Program-made: the position numbers and the translations under genes
Part shown: piece by piece, positions 44,811 to 52,556 of the stretch
Layout of the letters: each line of letters begins with the position of its first letter
How positions within the stretch are numbered: the first letter of the stretch is position 1
Notes under the pieces: generated by a model
What the model saw: only the letters and a program-made list of their open reading frames with translations
Databases searched by the model: none
What the model was told of the DNA's origin: nothing
Source of the DNA: Bradyrhizobium monzae
Lineage (GTDB): Bacteria > Pseudomonadota > Alphaproteobacteria > Rhizobiales > Xanthobacteraceae
Length of the DNA: 64,000 nucleotides
Reading direction: 5' to 3'
Assembly: GCF_021458635.1 (NCBI RefSeq)
Contig: NZ_JAIRDQ010000004.1
Span: 496,001 to 560,000, forward strand

Positions 44811-46259
44811 ATGGCAAGCCTGACCATCCGCAAGCTCGACGACACCGTCAAAGCCTATCTGCGGCTGCGCTCGGCCAGAAACCGCAGATCGGTCGAGGAA
44901 GAGGTCCGGGTCATCCTGCGGGAGCTGATCGAGGGCCGCGAGGAGCCGCTGACGCCGTTTGCGGTGCCGCCCGAGGCATCCCCTGCGGCCGCGCCGGCGC
45001 GCACCAGCGCCGTCCCCGAGGCCAGCGTTACCCTGATCATCGGCGGCGGAATCGCCGCCTTCAAGTCGCTCGACCTGATCCGCAGGCTGAAGGAGCGCCG
45101 CATCGAGGTCCGCTGCGTGCTGACCAAGGCGGCGGAGCAGTTCGTCACGCCGCTCTCGGTCAGCGCCCTCTCCCATGAGCGCGTCTACACCGATCTGTTC
45201 GATCCCCAGAGCGAGTTCGACGCCGGCCATATCCGTCTCGCGCGCGACTGCGATCTGATCGTGGTGGCGCCGGCGACCGCCGATTTGATGGCCAAGATGG
45301 CCAACGGCCATGCCGACGATCTCGCCAGCGCCATCCTGCTCGCAACCAACCGCAAGATCCTGATCGCGCCGGCGATGAATCCGCTGATGTGGAATAATCC
45401 GGCGACCCGCCGCAATGTCGCGCAGCTTCAGCGTGACGGCGTCCTGCTGATCGGCCCCAACTCAGGCGAGATGGCCGAAGCGGGCGAAGCCGGAATCGGC
45501 CGTATGTCCGAGGCGATCGAGATCGCCACCGCTGCAGAGCGGCTGCTGCGGCCGCCGGTACCGCGACCGCTCGCCGGCAAGCGCGTGCTGATCACCGCGG
45601 GCCCGACCCACGAGCCGATCGATCCGGTGCGCTACATCGCCAATCGTTCTTCGGGCAAGCAAGGCTTTGCCATCGCCGCAGCAGCACAGGCTGCCGGCGC
45701 CGAGGTGATTCTGGTAAGCGGCCCCGTGGACCTCGCCAATCCGCAGGGCGTGACGGTAAAGCGCGTGGAATCGGCGCGGCAGATGCTCGAGCAGGTGCAA
45801 TCAGCGCTTCCGGCCGACATCGCGATCTTCGCCGCCGCGGTCGCCGACTGGCGCGTGGCCAATGAGGGCGAGCAGAAGCTGAAGAAGACCTCGGCCGGCA
45901 TGCCGCCGCTGCAATTGGTCGAGAATCCCGACATCCTCGCCACGATCTCCAAGCTCGCCGACAAGCGCCCGCCGCTGGTGATCGGCTTTGCCGCCGAGAC
46001 CGAGCACCTCATCGACAACGCCAAGACAAAGCTCGCCCGCAAGGGCTGCGACTGGATCGTCGCCAACGACGTCTCGCCCGCCACGGGCGTGATGGGCGGC
46101 GACCGCAACACCGTGCACCTCATCAGCAAGAATGCTGAGAACAACGGCGAGATCACAGTTGATTCCTGGCCGGTGATGACCAAGGAACAGGTCGCCATCG
46201 AACTGGTCGCGCATATCGCCAAAAGCGTGACCGACAAATCCCTGGAGCCGGCATCTTGA
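44811..46259 (+). CDS. coaBC: CoaBC with N-terminal FitA-like ribbon-helix-helix domain
   Basis: Bifunctional CoaBC makes 4'-phosphopantetheine from phosphopantothenate, cysteine and CTP on the way to CoA. The 482 residues have three parts. Residues 1-42 (MASLTIRKLDDTV...SVEEEVRVIL) are a ribbon-helix-helix domain like FitA/VapB antitoxins. A Pro/Ala-rich linker (43-70) follows. CoaC (72-250) has IIGGGIAAFKS, catalytic H140 (GHIRLA) and APAMNPLMW; the flap reads EAGEAGIGRM without the usual Cys. CoaB (257-482) has ITAGPTHEP, NRSSGKQG, AAVADWR and QKLKK. A strong GGAGGGG site precedes ATG 44811, which fixes the start at the RHH domain. No FitB toxin gene is nearby. The dut start overlaps its stop. 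Confidence 0.93.
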   Translation: MASLTIRKLDDTVKAYLRLRSARNRRSVEEEVRVILRELIEGREEPLTPFAVPPEASPAAAPARTSAVPEASVTLIIGGGIAAFKSLDLIRRLKERRIEVRCVLTKAAEQFVTPLSVSALSHERVYTDLFDPQSEFDAGHIRLARDCDLIVVAPATADLMAKMANGHADDLASAILLATNRKILIAPAMNPLMWNNPATRRNVAQLQRDGVLLIGPNSGEMAEAGEAGIGRMSEAIEIATAAERLLRPPVPRPLAGKRVLITAGPTHEPIDPVRYIANRSSGKQGFAIAAAAQAAGAEVILVSGPVDLANPQGVTVKRVESARQMLEQVQSALPADIAIFAAAVADWRVANEGEQKLKKTSAGMPPLQLVENPDILATISKLADKRPPLVIGFAAETEHLIDNAKTKLARKGCDWIVANDVSPATGVMGGDRNTVHLISKNAENNGEITVDSWPVMTKEQVAIELVAHIAKSVTDKSLEPAS

Positions 46260-46714
46260 GCAGCAAAGTCACGGTCGAACTGCAGCACCTCGCGCACGCG
46301 GAAGGCCTGCCGCTGCCGGCCTATCAGACCACGGAAGCCGCCGGCCTCGACCTGATGGCGGCAGTGGCGGACAGCGAGCCGATGACGCTGACACCCGGCC
46401 AATATGCGCTGGTGCCGACCGGGCTCGCGATTGCCCTGCCGCCCGGACACGAGGCCCAGGTGCGGCCGCGCTCCGGGCTTGCGGCCAAGCACGGCGTCAC
46501 CGTGCTGAACTCACCCGGCACGATCGACGCCGACTATCGCGGCGAGATCAAGGTGATCCTGATCAACCACGGCGCGGCACCGTTCGTGATCAAGCGCGGC
46601 GAGCGCATCGCGCAGATGGTGATCGCACCAATGGTCCAGGCCGCGCTGGTTCCGGTCGTGACGCTGTCGTCGACCGATCGCGGCGCCGGCGGCTTTGGCT
46701 CGACCGGACGCTAG
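46256..46714 (+). CDS. dut: Deoxyuridine 5'-triphosphate nucleotidohydrolase (dUTPase)
   Basis: dUTPase hydrolyses dUTP to dUMP, keeping uracil out of DNA and feeding dTMP synthesis. The 152 residues hold the five trimeric-dUTPase motifs: AAGLDLMAAV (I), RPRSGLAAKHG (II), GTIDADYRGEI (III), RGERIAQMVIAP (IV) and the C-terminal GAGGFGSTGR (V). It starts at TTG 46256, overlapping the coaBC stop (TTGA), a pairing also conserved in E. coli (dfp-dut). A palindromic repeat follows eight bases after its stop. Confidence 0.96.
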   Translation: MSSKVTVELQHLAHAEGLPLPAYQTTEAAGLDLMAAVADSEPMTLTPGQYALVPTGLAIALPPGHEAQVRPRSGLAAKHGVTVLNSPGTIDADYRGEIKVILINHGAAPFVIKRGERIAQMVIAPMVQAALVPVVTLSSTDRGAGGFGSTGR

Positions 46715-46722
46715 TTTTTCTT

Positions 46723-46850
46723 ACCTCTCCCGCTTGCGGGAGAGGTCGACACGCTCGCAGAGCGTGGCGGGTGAGGGCTCTTTCCTCTGGGGGGTTGTCC
46801 CGTTGCGGAGACACCCCTCTCCCCAACCCTCCCCCGCAAGCGGGGGAGGG
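46723..46850. repeat. Composite palindromic repeat after dut
   Basis: Three hairpins in a row: 46723-46746 (perfect 11-bp stem, loop TT), 46750-46766 (CACGCT/AGCGTG) and 46827-46850 (perfect 11-bp stem, loop AA). The first and last stems are variants of one sequence (CTCTCCCGC and CTCCCCCGC), making a BIME-like composite. It may end the dut transcript. The remaining 215 bp to divL show no gene or clear promoter. Confidence 0.75.
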
Positions 46851-47066
46851 AGCGCACCGTATCCGCACGACGCTAACGCGCACCAAATCCAACCGAATCA
46901 TCCCGAAGACCTATGTGGGCTGGAACCCGCGCCCGGCATTTTTGTGGGGCCGCCTTTGCGTTCACGGTCTGGACTCTTACCGGTGGAGTCGCGGTGAGGG
47001 TATTGTCGTTTGATTCGCGTGCGGCGGGGGTCGCCGCGCGCAGATTCGTGCGGTCTTGGGGCAACT

Positions 47067-49571
47067 ATGTCAGGCGTGATCGTGTCGATGCGTCGGACGC
47101 TGTTGTCGTGCACTTCGTTGGCGCGCAACGGCCTATTCGGAGGCGCTCTCGCAGCGCTGCTGCCGGCTGAGCCGGCGGAAGCCGCCGACCTCGTCGACAC
47201 ACTCTCGATATTGCTGGATTTCAACCGGCAGGAGCTCGCGGTGCTGGCCACCGCGCTGGCTTTGCTCGGCTTCACGGTCGTCGCCGCGATCCTGCTGATG
47301 CGCACGCGCGTGCGCACGGCCAAGAACGAGGCGGGGCTGCGCACGCGAATCAGGGAACTCCAGCTGCAGTCCGACCGCTTCGGCGCACTGCTGTTCGCCG
47401 AACCGCAAGTCCTGATCTCCTGGCCGGCCGGCGATCATCGCGCACAGGTCTCCGGCGACATTTCCATGGTGCTGCCGCGCGATTCGTCGCCGCAGCGCGT
47501 GCTCGCCTTCGGAACCTGGCTGCCACCGGAACCGGCGCTGCAGATGGATCACGCCGTCGACGCGCTGCGCGAGCGCGGTGACGGCTTCCAGCTCACGCTG
47601 ACCACCGCCAACGGCCACACGCTGGAAGCGATCGGCCGCGCCATTGGCGGCCAGGCCATTGTCCGGATTCGAGAACTCTCCGGCCTTCGGCGCGATCTGG
47701 CCGAGACCCATCTGCGCTACAGGGCGCTGTCCGACGAAACCGAGATGCTGCGCGGCTTCGCCGCCGCCGCGCCGTGGCCGATCTGGGCCAAGGGCGAGAA
47801 CGGCGCGCTGACCTTCGCCAATCCGGCCTATGTGCGCGCGACGGAAGCGACCAGCGTCGCGGATGCCCACGATCGGAAGCTCGAGCTGCTCGACAGCGCC
47901 GACCGCACCGCCATGGAGCGCAGCCTGAAGGAGGCAGCTCACTTCACCTCGCGGCTGCCGATCGTGACCGGCGGCGAGCGGCGCATGTACGACGTGCGCG
48001 CCGTCAATGTCGGCAATGCGAGCGTCGGTGTCGCGATCGATGCCAGCGAGGCGGATGCGCTGAGCGCGGCCCTGGTGCGGATGGCGGAGGCGCATCGCCG
48101 CACGCTCGACCAGCTCTCCTCCGGCGTTGCCGTGTTCGACGGCCATCGCCGGCTCGCCTTCTACAATGATTCCTATCGGCGGCTGTGGGACCTCGATCGC
48201 AGCTTCCTGGATGCCAATCCCGACGATTCCAGCGTGCTCGACAAGCTCCGCGCCGCACGAAAACTGCCGGAGCAGCCGGATTTCCGCGCCTGGAAGGCCA
48301 AGCTGCACGAGGCCTATCGCGCGGTCGAGGCCGCCAAGGACACCTGGTATTTGCCCGACGGCCGCGCGTTGTCGGTCGTCACCACGCCCAATCCCGAAGG
48401 CGGCGTCACCTATCTGTTCGACGACGTCACCGAGAGCCTCGAGCTCGCCCGCCGCTTCGACGGCATGATCCGGGTCCAGCGCGAGACCCTGGACAGCCTC
48501 GCCGAGGGCGTCGCCGTGTTCGGCAGCAACGGCAGGGCGCAGCTGTTCAATCCGGCGTTCCTGCGGATGTGGAAGCTGTCGAACGATTCCATGCGCGAGG
48601 AGCCGCATATCCAGACCGTCGAGGGCTGGTGCCATCAGTTGTTCGACGACCCCGTGGTCTGGCGCCAGATCCGCGAGGCCATCACCTCGATCGAGAACCG
48701 CGCCGACGTACCGATCAAGCTGGAGCGCAAGGACGGCAGCGTGCTCGACGGCATGATCCGGCCGCTGCCTGACGGCGCGACCATGCTGACCTTCCTCGAC
48801 ATCACCGACACCGAGAACGTCGAGCGCGCGTTGCGCGAGCGCAACGAGGCGCTGGAGACCGCCGACCAGATGAAGGTGGATTTCGTCCACCACGTTTCCT
48901 ACGAGCTGCGCTCGCCGCTCACCACCATCATCGGCTTCGCGCATTTCCTCAGCGACCCCTCGACCGGGCCGCTGACCCCGAAGCAGGCCGAATATCTCGA
49001 CTACGTCACCAAATCGACCAATGCGCTGCTGGCTCTGACCAACAACATCCTCGATCTCGCCACCATCGACGCCGGCGCCATGAAGCTGGAACTCGGCCCG
49101 GTCGACGTCAGCAAAACCATCGAGCTCGCCGCCGAAGGCATCCAGGACCGGCTCGCCACCGACCGCATCCGCCTCAAGGTCGAGATCGCGCCCGATGTCG
49201 GCAGCTTCGTCGGCGACGAGAAGCGCGTGGTGCAGGTGCTCTATAACCTGCTCGCCAATGCCGTGGGCTTCTCGCCGCAGGATTCCACCGTCGGAATCAG
49301 CGCGCGCCGTACCGAGCGCAGCGTGGTCTTCATTGTGACAGATTCCGGACCTGGAATACCCGCCGACATGAAGGACAAGGTGTTCAACTGGTTCGAAAGC
49401 CGCTCGCAGGGCTCGCGTCATCGCGGCGCCGGGCTCGGGCTTTCGCTGGTGCGCTCCTTCGTCGAGCTGCATGGCGGCAAGGTGCAGGTGGATTCGGTCG
49501 TCGGCAAAGGCACGGTCGTGATCTGCGACTTCCCGACCGACCAGGCGGCGCATCGCGACGCCGCCGAATGA
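47067..49571 (+). CDS. divL: DivL-like PAS sensor kinase with Tyr at the phospho-acceptor site
   Basis: An 834-residue membrane protein: an N-terminal hydrophobic segment (VLATALALLGFTVVAAILLM in part, about 60-80), several PAS-like domains (about 235-560), a HisKA-like helix pair and an HATPase domain (about 700-825, NLLANAVGFS, DSGPGIP, GAGLGLSLV). The H box reads FVHHVSYELRSPLT with Tyr612 where His is expected, the hallmark of DivL, which in Caulobacter binds DivK and controls CckA and CtrA in the cell cycle. The N box has Ala-Val in LLANAVGF where Asn-Ala is usual. ATG 47067 was chosen; ATG 47088 is possible. Its stop overlaps tsaE-amgK. Confidence 0.88.
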   Translation: MSGVIVSMRRTLLSCTSLARNGLFGGALAALLPAEPAEAADLVDTLSILLDFNRQELAVLATALALLGFTVVAAILLMRTRVRTAKNEAGLRTRIRELQLQSDRFGALLFAEPQVLISWPAGDHRAQVSGDISMVLPRDSSPQRVLAFGTWLPPEPALQMDHAVDALRERGDGFQLTLTTANGHTLEAIGRAIGGQAIVRIRELSGLRRDLAETHLRYRALSDETEMLRGFAAAAPWPIWAKGENGALTFANPAYVRATEATSVADAHDRKLELLDSADRTAMERSLKEAAHFTSRLPIVTGGERRMYDVRAVNVGNASVGVAIDASEADALSAALVRMAEAHRRTLDQLSSGVAVFDGHRRLAFYNDSYRRLWDLDRSFLDANPDDSSVLDKLRAARKLPEQPDFRAWKAKLHEAYRAVEAAKDTWYLPDGRALSVVTTPNPEGGVTYLFDDVTESLELARRFDGMIRVQRETLDSLAEGVAVFGSNGRAQLFNPAFLRMWKLSNDSMREEPHIQTVEGWCHQLFDDPVVWRQIREAITSIENRADVPIKLERKDGSVLDGMIRPLPDGATMLTFLDITDTENVERALRERNEALETADQMKVDFVHHVSYELRSPLTTIIGFAHFLSDPSTGPLTPKQAEYLDYVTKSTNALLALTNNILDLATIDAGAMKLELGPVDVSKTIELAAEGIQDRLATDRIRLKVEIAPDVGSFVGDEKRVVQVLYNLLANAVGFSPQDSTVGISARRTERSVVFIVTDSGPGIPADMKDKVFNWFESRSQGSRHRGAGLGLSLVRSFVELHGGKVQVDSVVGKGTVVICDFPTDQAAHRDAAE

Positions 49572-51088
49572 CAGCGCCGACCACATTCTCCGTCGCGCTC
49601 CACAACGAGACGGCCACTGCGCAATTAATGGCCGATCTCGCACTGCTGGTCGGCCCCGGCGATGTCATCACGCTCACCGGCGATCTCGGTGCCGGCAAGA
49701 CCGCAGCGGCGCGCAGCCTGATCCGCTACCTCGCCGGCGACGACGAACTGGAAGTGCCGAGCCCGACTTTCACGCTGGTGCAGGGTTACGAGCTGCCGGC
49801 GTTTGCCGTGATGCATGCCGACCTTTATCGCGTCGAGGACGAGAGCGAGCTCGAGGAGATCGGACTGTCGCCGCTGCCGGATGCGACGCTGGTGCTGATC
49901 GAATGGCCCGAGCGTGCGCCCTCGGCGATGCCCACGGACCGCATCGACATCGCGCTGACGCATCGCCCGGCGCTGGGCTCGAATGCAAGGGCCGCCGACA
50001 TCACCGGCTATGGCAAGGGCGCCGCGGTCGTCGCGCGGCTGCAGACGCTGCGAGAATTTCTCGACGCATCTGGCTACATGAATGCGACGCGCAAGCGCAT
50101 GGCCGGTGACGCCTCGACACGCTCCTATGCGCGGCTGATCCGCGATGATGGCGTCGTCATCCTCATGAACTCGCCGCAGCGCCCTGATGGCGCGGCGATC
50201 TACAACGGCAAATCCTACAGCGCCGTGGTGCATCTCGCGGAGAACATCAAGCCATTCGTCGCCATCGACGAAGGCCTGCGCGCGGCAGGAATCTCGGCGC
50301 CCGCGATCCACCATTTCGACCTCGATCACGGTTTTCTGATCTCGGAAGATTTCGGCAGTGAAGGCGTGATCGAAGGCGATCCGCCGCGCCCGATCCCTGA
50401 GCGCTATGAAGCCGCGACCGACGTACTGGCCGTGCTGCACGGCAAGGCGCTGCCGGAGACTCTCCCGCTGGATGGGCAAACCCATGCCATTCCCGCTTGG
50501 GACACCGACGCACTGCTGATCGAGATCGGCTTGATGCCGGAATGGTATCTGCCCGATCGCGACGCGCCGCTGAGCGACGAGAAGCGTGCGGAGTTCTTCG
50601 CGATGTGGCGCGAGCTGCTGAAGAAACCGCTGGCCGCACCAAAAACCTGGATCATCCGCGACTACCACTCGCCGAATCTGATCTGGCTCGCCGATCGTAC
50701 CGGCATGGCGCGCGTCGGCGTGATCGACTTCCAGGACGCCGTGCTCGGACCGCACTCCTACGACGTGGTGTCGCTGCTGCAGGATGCCCGCATCGACGTG
50801 CCCGAAACCCTCGAGCTGACGCTGCTGTCGCGCTACATCAAGGCGCGCCGCGTTGACGATGCAAGCTTCGATCCGGCCGGCTTTGCCGAGCTCTATGCCA
50901 TCATGTCGGCACAGCGCAACACGCGCCTGCTCGGTACCTTCGCCCGGCTCAACCGCCGCGACGGCAAGCCGCATTATCTGCGGCACCAGCCGCGGATCTG
51001 GACCTATCTGCAGCGCTCGCTGGCACATCCGGCGCTCGCGCATTTGCGCGACTGGTATCTCGCGAACGTCCCGCCGCCTCAAAGCTGA
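49568..51088 (+). CDS. TsaE-AmgK fusion: t6A ATPase joined to sugar kinase
   Basis: A 506-residue fusion. Residues 1-150 are TsaE: Walker A GDLGAGKT (about 38-45), PSPTFTLVQ and MHADLYRVEDESELEEIGL, the ATPase that helps TsaB-TsaD make t6A. Residues 160-506 are an aminoglycoside-phosphotransferase-fold kinase similar to AmgK, with RDYHSPNLIWL and VIDFQDAVLGP as catalytic and metal motifs. AmgK phosphorylates N-acetylmuramate and GlcNAc at C1 for cell-wall recycling, and MurU, the next step, lies at 51618. There is no break between the halves. Fusion forms of this kind occur in Rhizobiales (from memory). Confidence 0.9.
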   Translation: MTAPTTFSVALHNETATAQLMADLALLVGPGDVITLTGDLGAGKTAAARSLIRYLAGDDELEVPSPTFTLVQGYELPAFAVMHADLYRVEDESELEEIGLSPLPDATLVLIEWPERAPSAMPTDRIDIALTHRPALGSNARAADITGYGKGAAVVARLQTLREFLDASGYMNATRKRMAGDASTRSYARLIRDDGVVILMNSPQRPDGAAIYNGKSYSAVVHLAENIKPFVAIDEGLRAAGISAPAIHHFDLDHGFLISEDFGSEGVIEGDPPRPIPERYEAATDVLAVLHGKALPETLPLDGQTHAIPAWDTDALLIEIGLMPEWYLPDRDAPLSDEKRAEFFAMWRELLKKPLAAPKTWIIRDYHSPNLIWLADRTGMARVGVIDFQDAVLGPHSYDVVSLLQDARIDVPETLELTLLSRYIKARRVDDASFDPAGFAELYAIMSAQRNTRLLGTFARLNRRDGKPHYLRHQPRIWTYLQRSLAHPALAHLRDWYLANVPPPQS

Positions 51089-51175
51089 GCCGAAACCGGT
51101 TTACCGGCTGTTAGCCATCGCACCGGTATCATCGCCCGCAGGCAGCCGGGCGAATAGGGGCTGGAGCAAGGGCAT

Positions 51176-51493
51176 ATGGCGGTCAAGACGGACCATCGCG
51201 GGAACAGTCGGGTTGTTTTCGAACGTGGGGTGCCGGCCCAGATGATGGGGATCGACGGCACCTGGCGGCGCGAATGCACGATGGAGGACGTCTCCGAGAG
51301 CGGCGCCAAGCTGACCATCGATGGCTCGATCGAAGGTCTGCACCTGAAGGAATTTTTTCTCGTCTTGTCATCCACCGGATTAGCGTACCGGCGCTGCGAA
51401 CTGGCCTGGGTCAATGGCGACCAGATCGGGGTCAATTTCCTCAAGCAAGGCGACAAGAAGAAAAAGATGCGTTCCACAGCCGTCAGGGCGTGA
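51176..51493 (+). CDS. PilZ-domain protein (cyclic di-GMP receptor candidate)
   Basis: A 105-residue single-domain PilZ protein. Both binding motifs are present: R8-x3-R12 (RGNSR) and D38-x-S-x-x-G43 (DVSESG). It therefore probably binds cyclic di-GMP in the cytoplasm. The C-terminal tail is basic (KQGDKKKKMR). It sits 87 bp after tsaE-amgK and 124 bp before murU on the same strand, between two enzymes of one pathway. Its partner is unknown. Confidence 0.87.
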   Translation: MAVKTDHRGNSRVVFERGVPAQMMGIDGTWRRECTMEDVSESGAKLTIDGSIEGLHLKEFFLVLSSTGLAYRRCELAWVNGDQIGVNFLKQGDKKKKMRSTAVRA

Positions 51494-51617
51494 CGGCAAC
51501 ACACGTCGTACAACCGTCACGGCGGGTGGTTAAGGCCGTTGAGATGCGGTGCGGTCGAGTCCGGCCCGTGCTAGGATTGCTGCAAACGCGAATTTCAGAG
51601 GTTCGAGAAAGCGAAGC

Positions 51618-52340
51618 ATGTCCGTCAAACCGACCAAAGCCATGGTGCTCGCCGCAGGGTTCGGCCTGCGCATGCGTCCGCTGACGGACAAGATGCCGAA
51701 GCCGATGGTGCCGGTGGCCGGCCAGCCGCTGCTCGACCACGTGCTCGACAAGCTCGCCCAAGCCGGCGTCACCGAGGCGGTGGTCAACGTTCATTATCTG
51801 CCCGACCAGATCATCGACCACACCGCAACGCGCCAGCATCCGCGCGTGACGATCTCGGACGAGCGCGACCAGGTGCTCGGCACCGGCGGCGGCGTGGTCA
51901 AGGCGCTGCCGCTGCTCGGCGATGCGCCGTTCTACCACGTCAATTCCGACACGCTGTGGATCGACGGCGTGCGCTCCAATTTGACGCGGCTTGCGGAAAA
52001 CTTCGACCCCGAGCGCATGGACATCCTGCTGCTGATGGCGCCGACCGCCACCAGCATCGGCTATGGCGGCCGCGGCGATTACGGCATGCTGCCCGACGGC
52101 GCGCTGCGCAAGCGCAAGGAAAAAGAGATCGTCCCGTTCGTCTATGCGGGCGCGGCCATCCTGTCGCCGACGATCTTCGCCGATGCGCCGCAGGGCGAGT
52201 TCTCGCTGACGAAAATGTTCGACCGCGCCAACGACCAGGAGCGCCTGTTCGGCCTCCGCCTCGACGGCGTCTGGATGCATGTCGGCACGCCCGACGCGGT
52301 CCACGCCGCCGAAGAGGCGTTTCTGGAGAGCGTGGCGTAG
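51618..52340 (+). CDS. murU: N-acetylmuramate-1-phosphate uridylyltransferase MurU
   Basis: A 240-residue sugar nucleotidyltransferase. The nucleotide loop is AMVLAAGFGLRMRPLTDKMPKPMVPV in part (about 8-33), with VNVHYLPDQI and FYHVNSDTLW (the metal Asp). MurU turns MurNAc-1-phosphate and UTP into UDP-MurNAc, bypassing de novo synthesis and giving intrinsic fosfomycin tolerance in Pseudomonas putida and Caulobacter. Linkage to the AmgK domain just upstream supports MurU over general NTP transferases such as GalU or RfbA. The ATG at 51618 is the family start. Confidence 0.88.
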   Translation: MSVKPTKAMVLAAGFGLRMRPLTDKMPKPMVPVAGQPLLDHVLDKLAQAGVTEAVVNVHYLPDQIIDHTATRQHPRVTISDERDQVLGTGGGVVKALPLLGDAPFYHVNSDTLWIDGVRSNLTRLAENFDPERMDILLLMAPTATSIGYGGRGDYGMLPDGALRKRKEKEIVPFVYAGAAILSPTIFADAPQGEFSLTKMFDRANDQERLFGLRLDGVWMHVGTPDAVHAAEEAFLESVA

Positions 52341-52360
52341 GGCCAACCCCAACACGGTGC

Positions 52361-52452
52361 CGTAGGGTGGGCAAAGGCGCACTTGCGCCGTGCCCACCAT
52401 CTCTCCCGATCGCAAAAAATGCGTGGGCACGCTTCGCTCTGCCCACCCTACG
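52361..52452. repeat. Dispersed palindromic repeat, family A, copy 2
   Basis: CGTAGGGTGGGCA (52361-52373) and TGCCCACCCTACG (52440-52452) form a perfect 13-bp inverted repeat. Internal GCGTGGGCACG and CGTGCCCAC pieces echo the ends. It is a second copy of the element at 922-1014. It lies in the 216-bp gap between murU and addB; the remainder of that gap has no clear gene. Confidence 0.8.
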
Positions 52453-52556
52453 AAACCGTCCTAGCCCCGCGAACAGCGGGGACGATTTCGTCCCGGCCCA
52501 TATCCATTTGAGCACGCCTCCCTATATTGGCGCCTGATTCCCGAATCAGGCGGCCC

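Noticed and set aside
46860..47066. Frames between dut and divL as small genes
   Set aside because: They lack ribosome sites and run through the palindromic repeat; composition is shadow-like.
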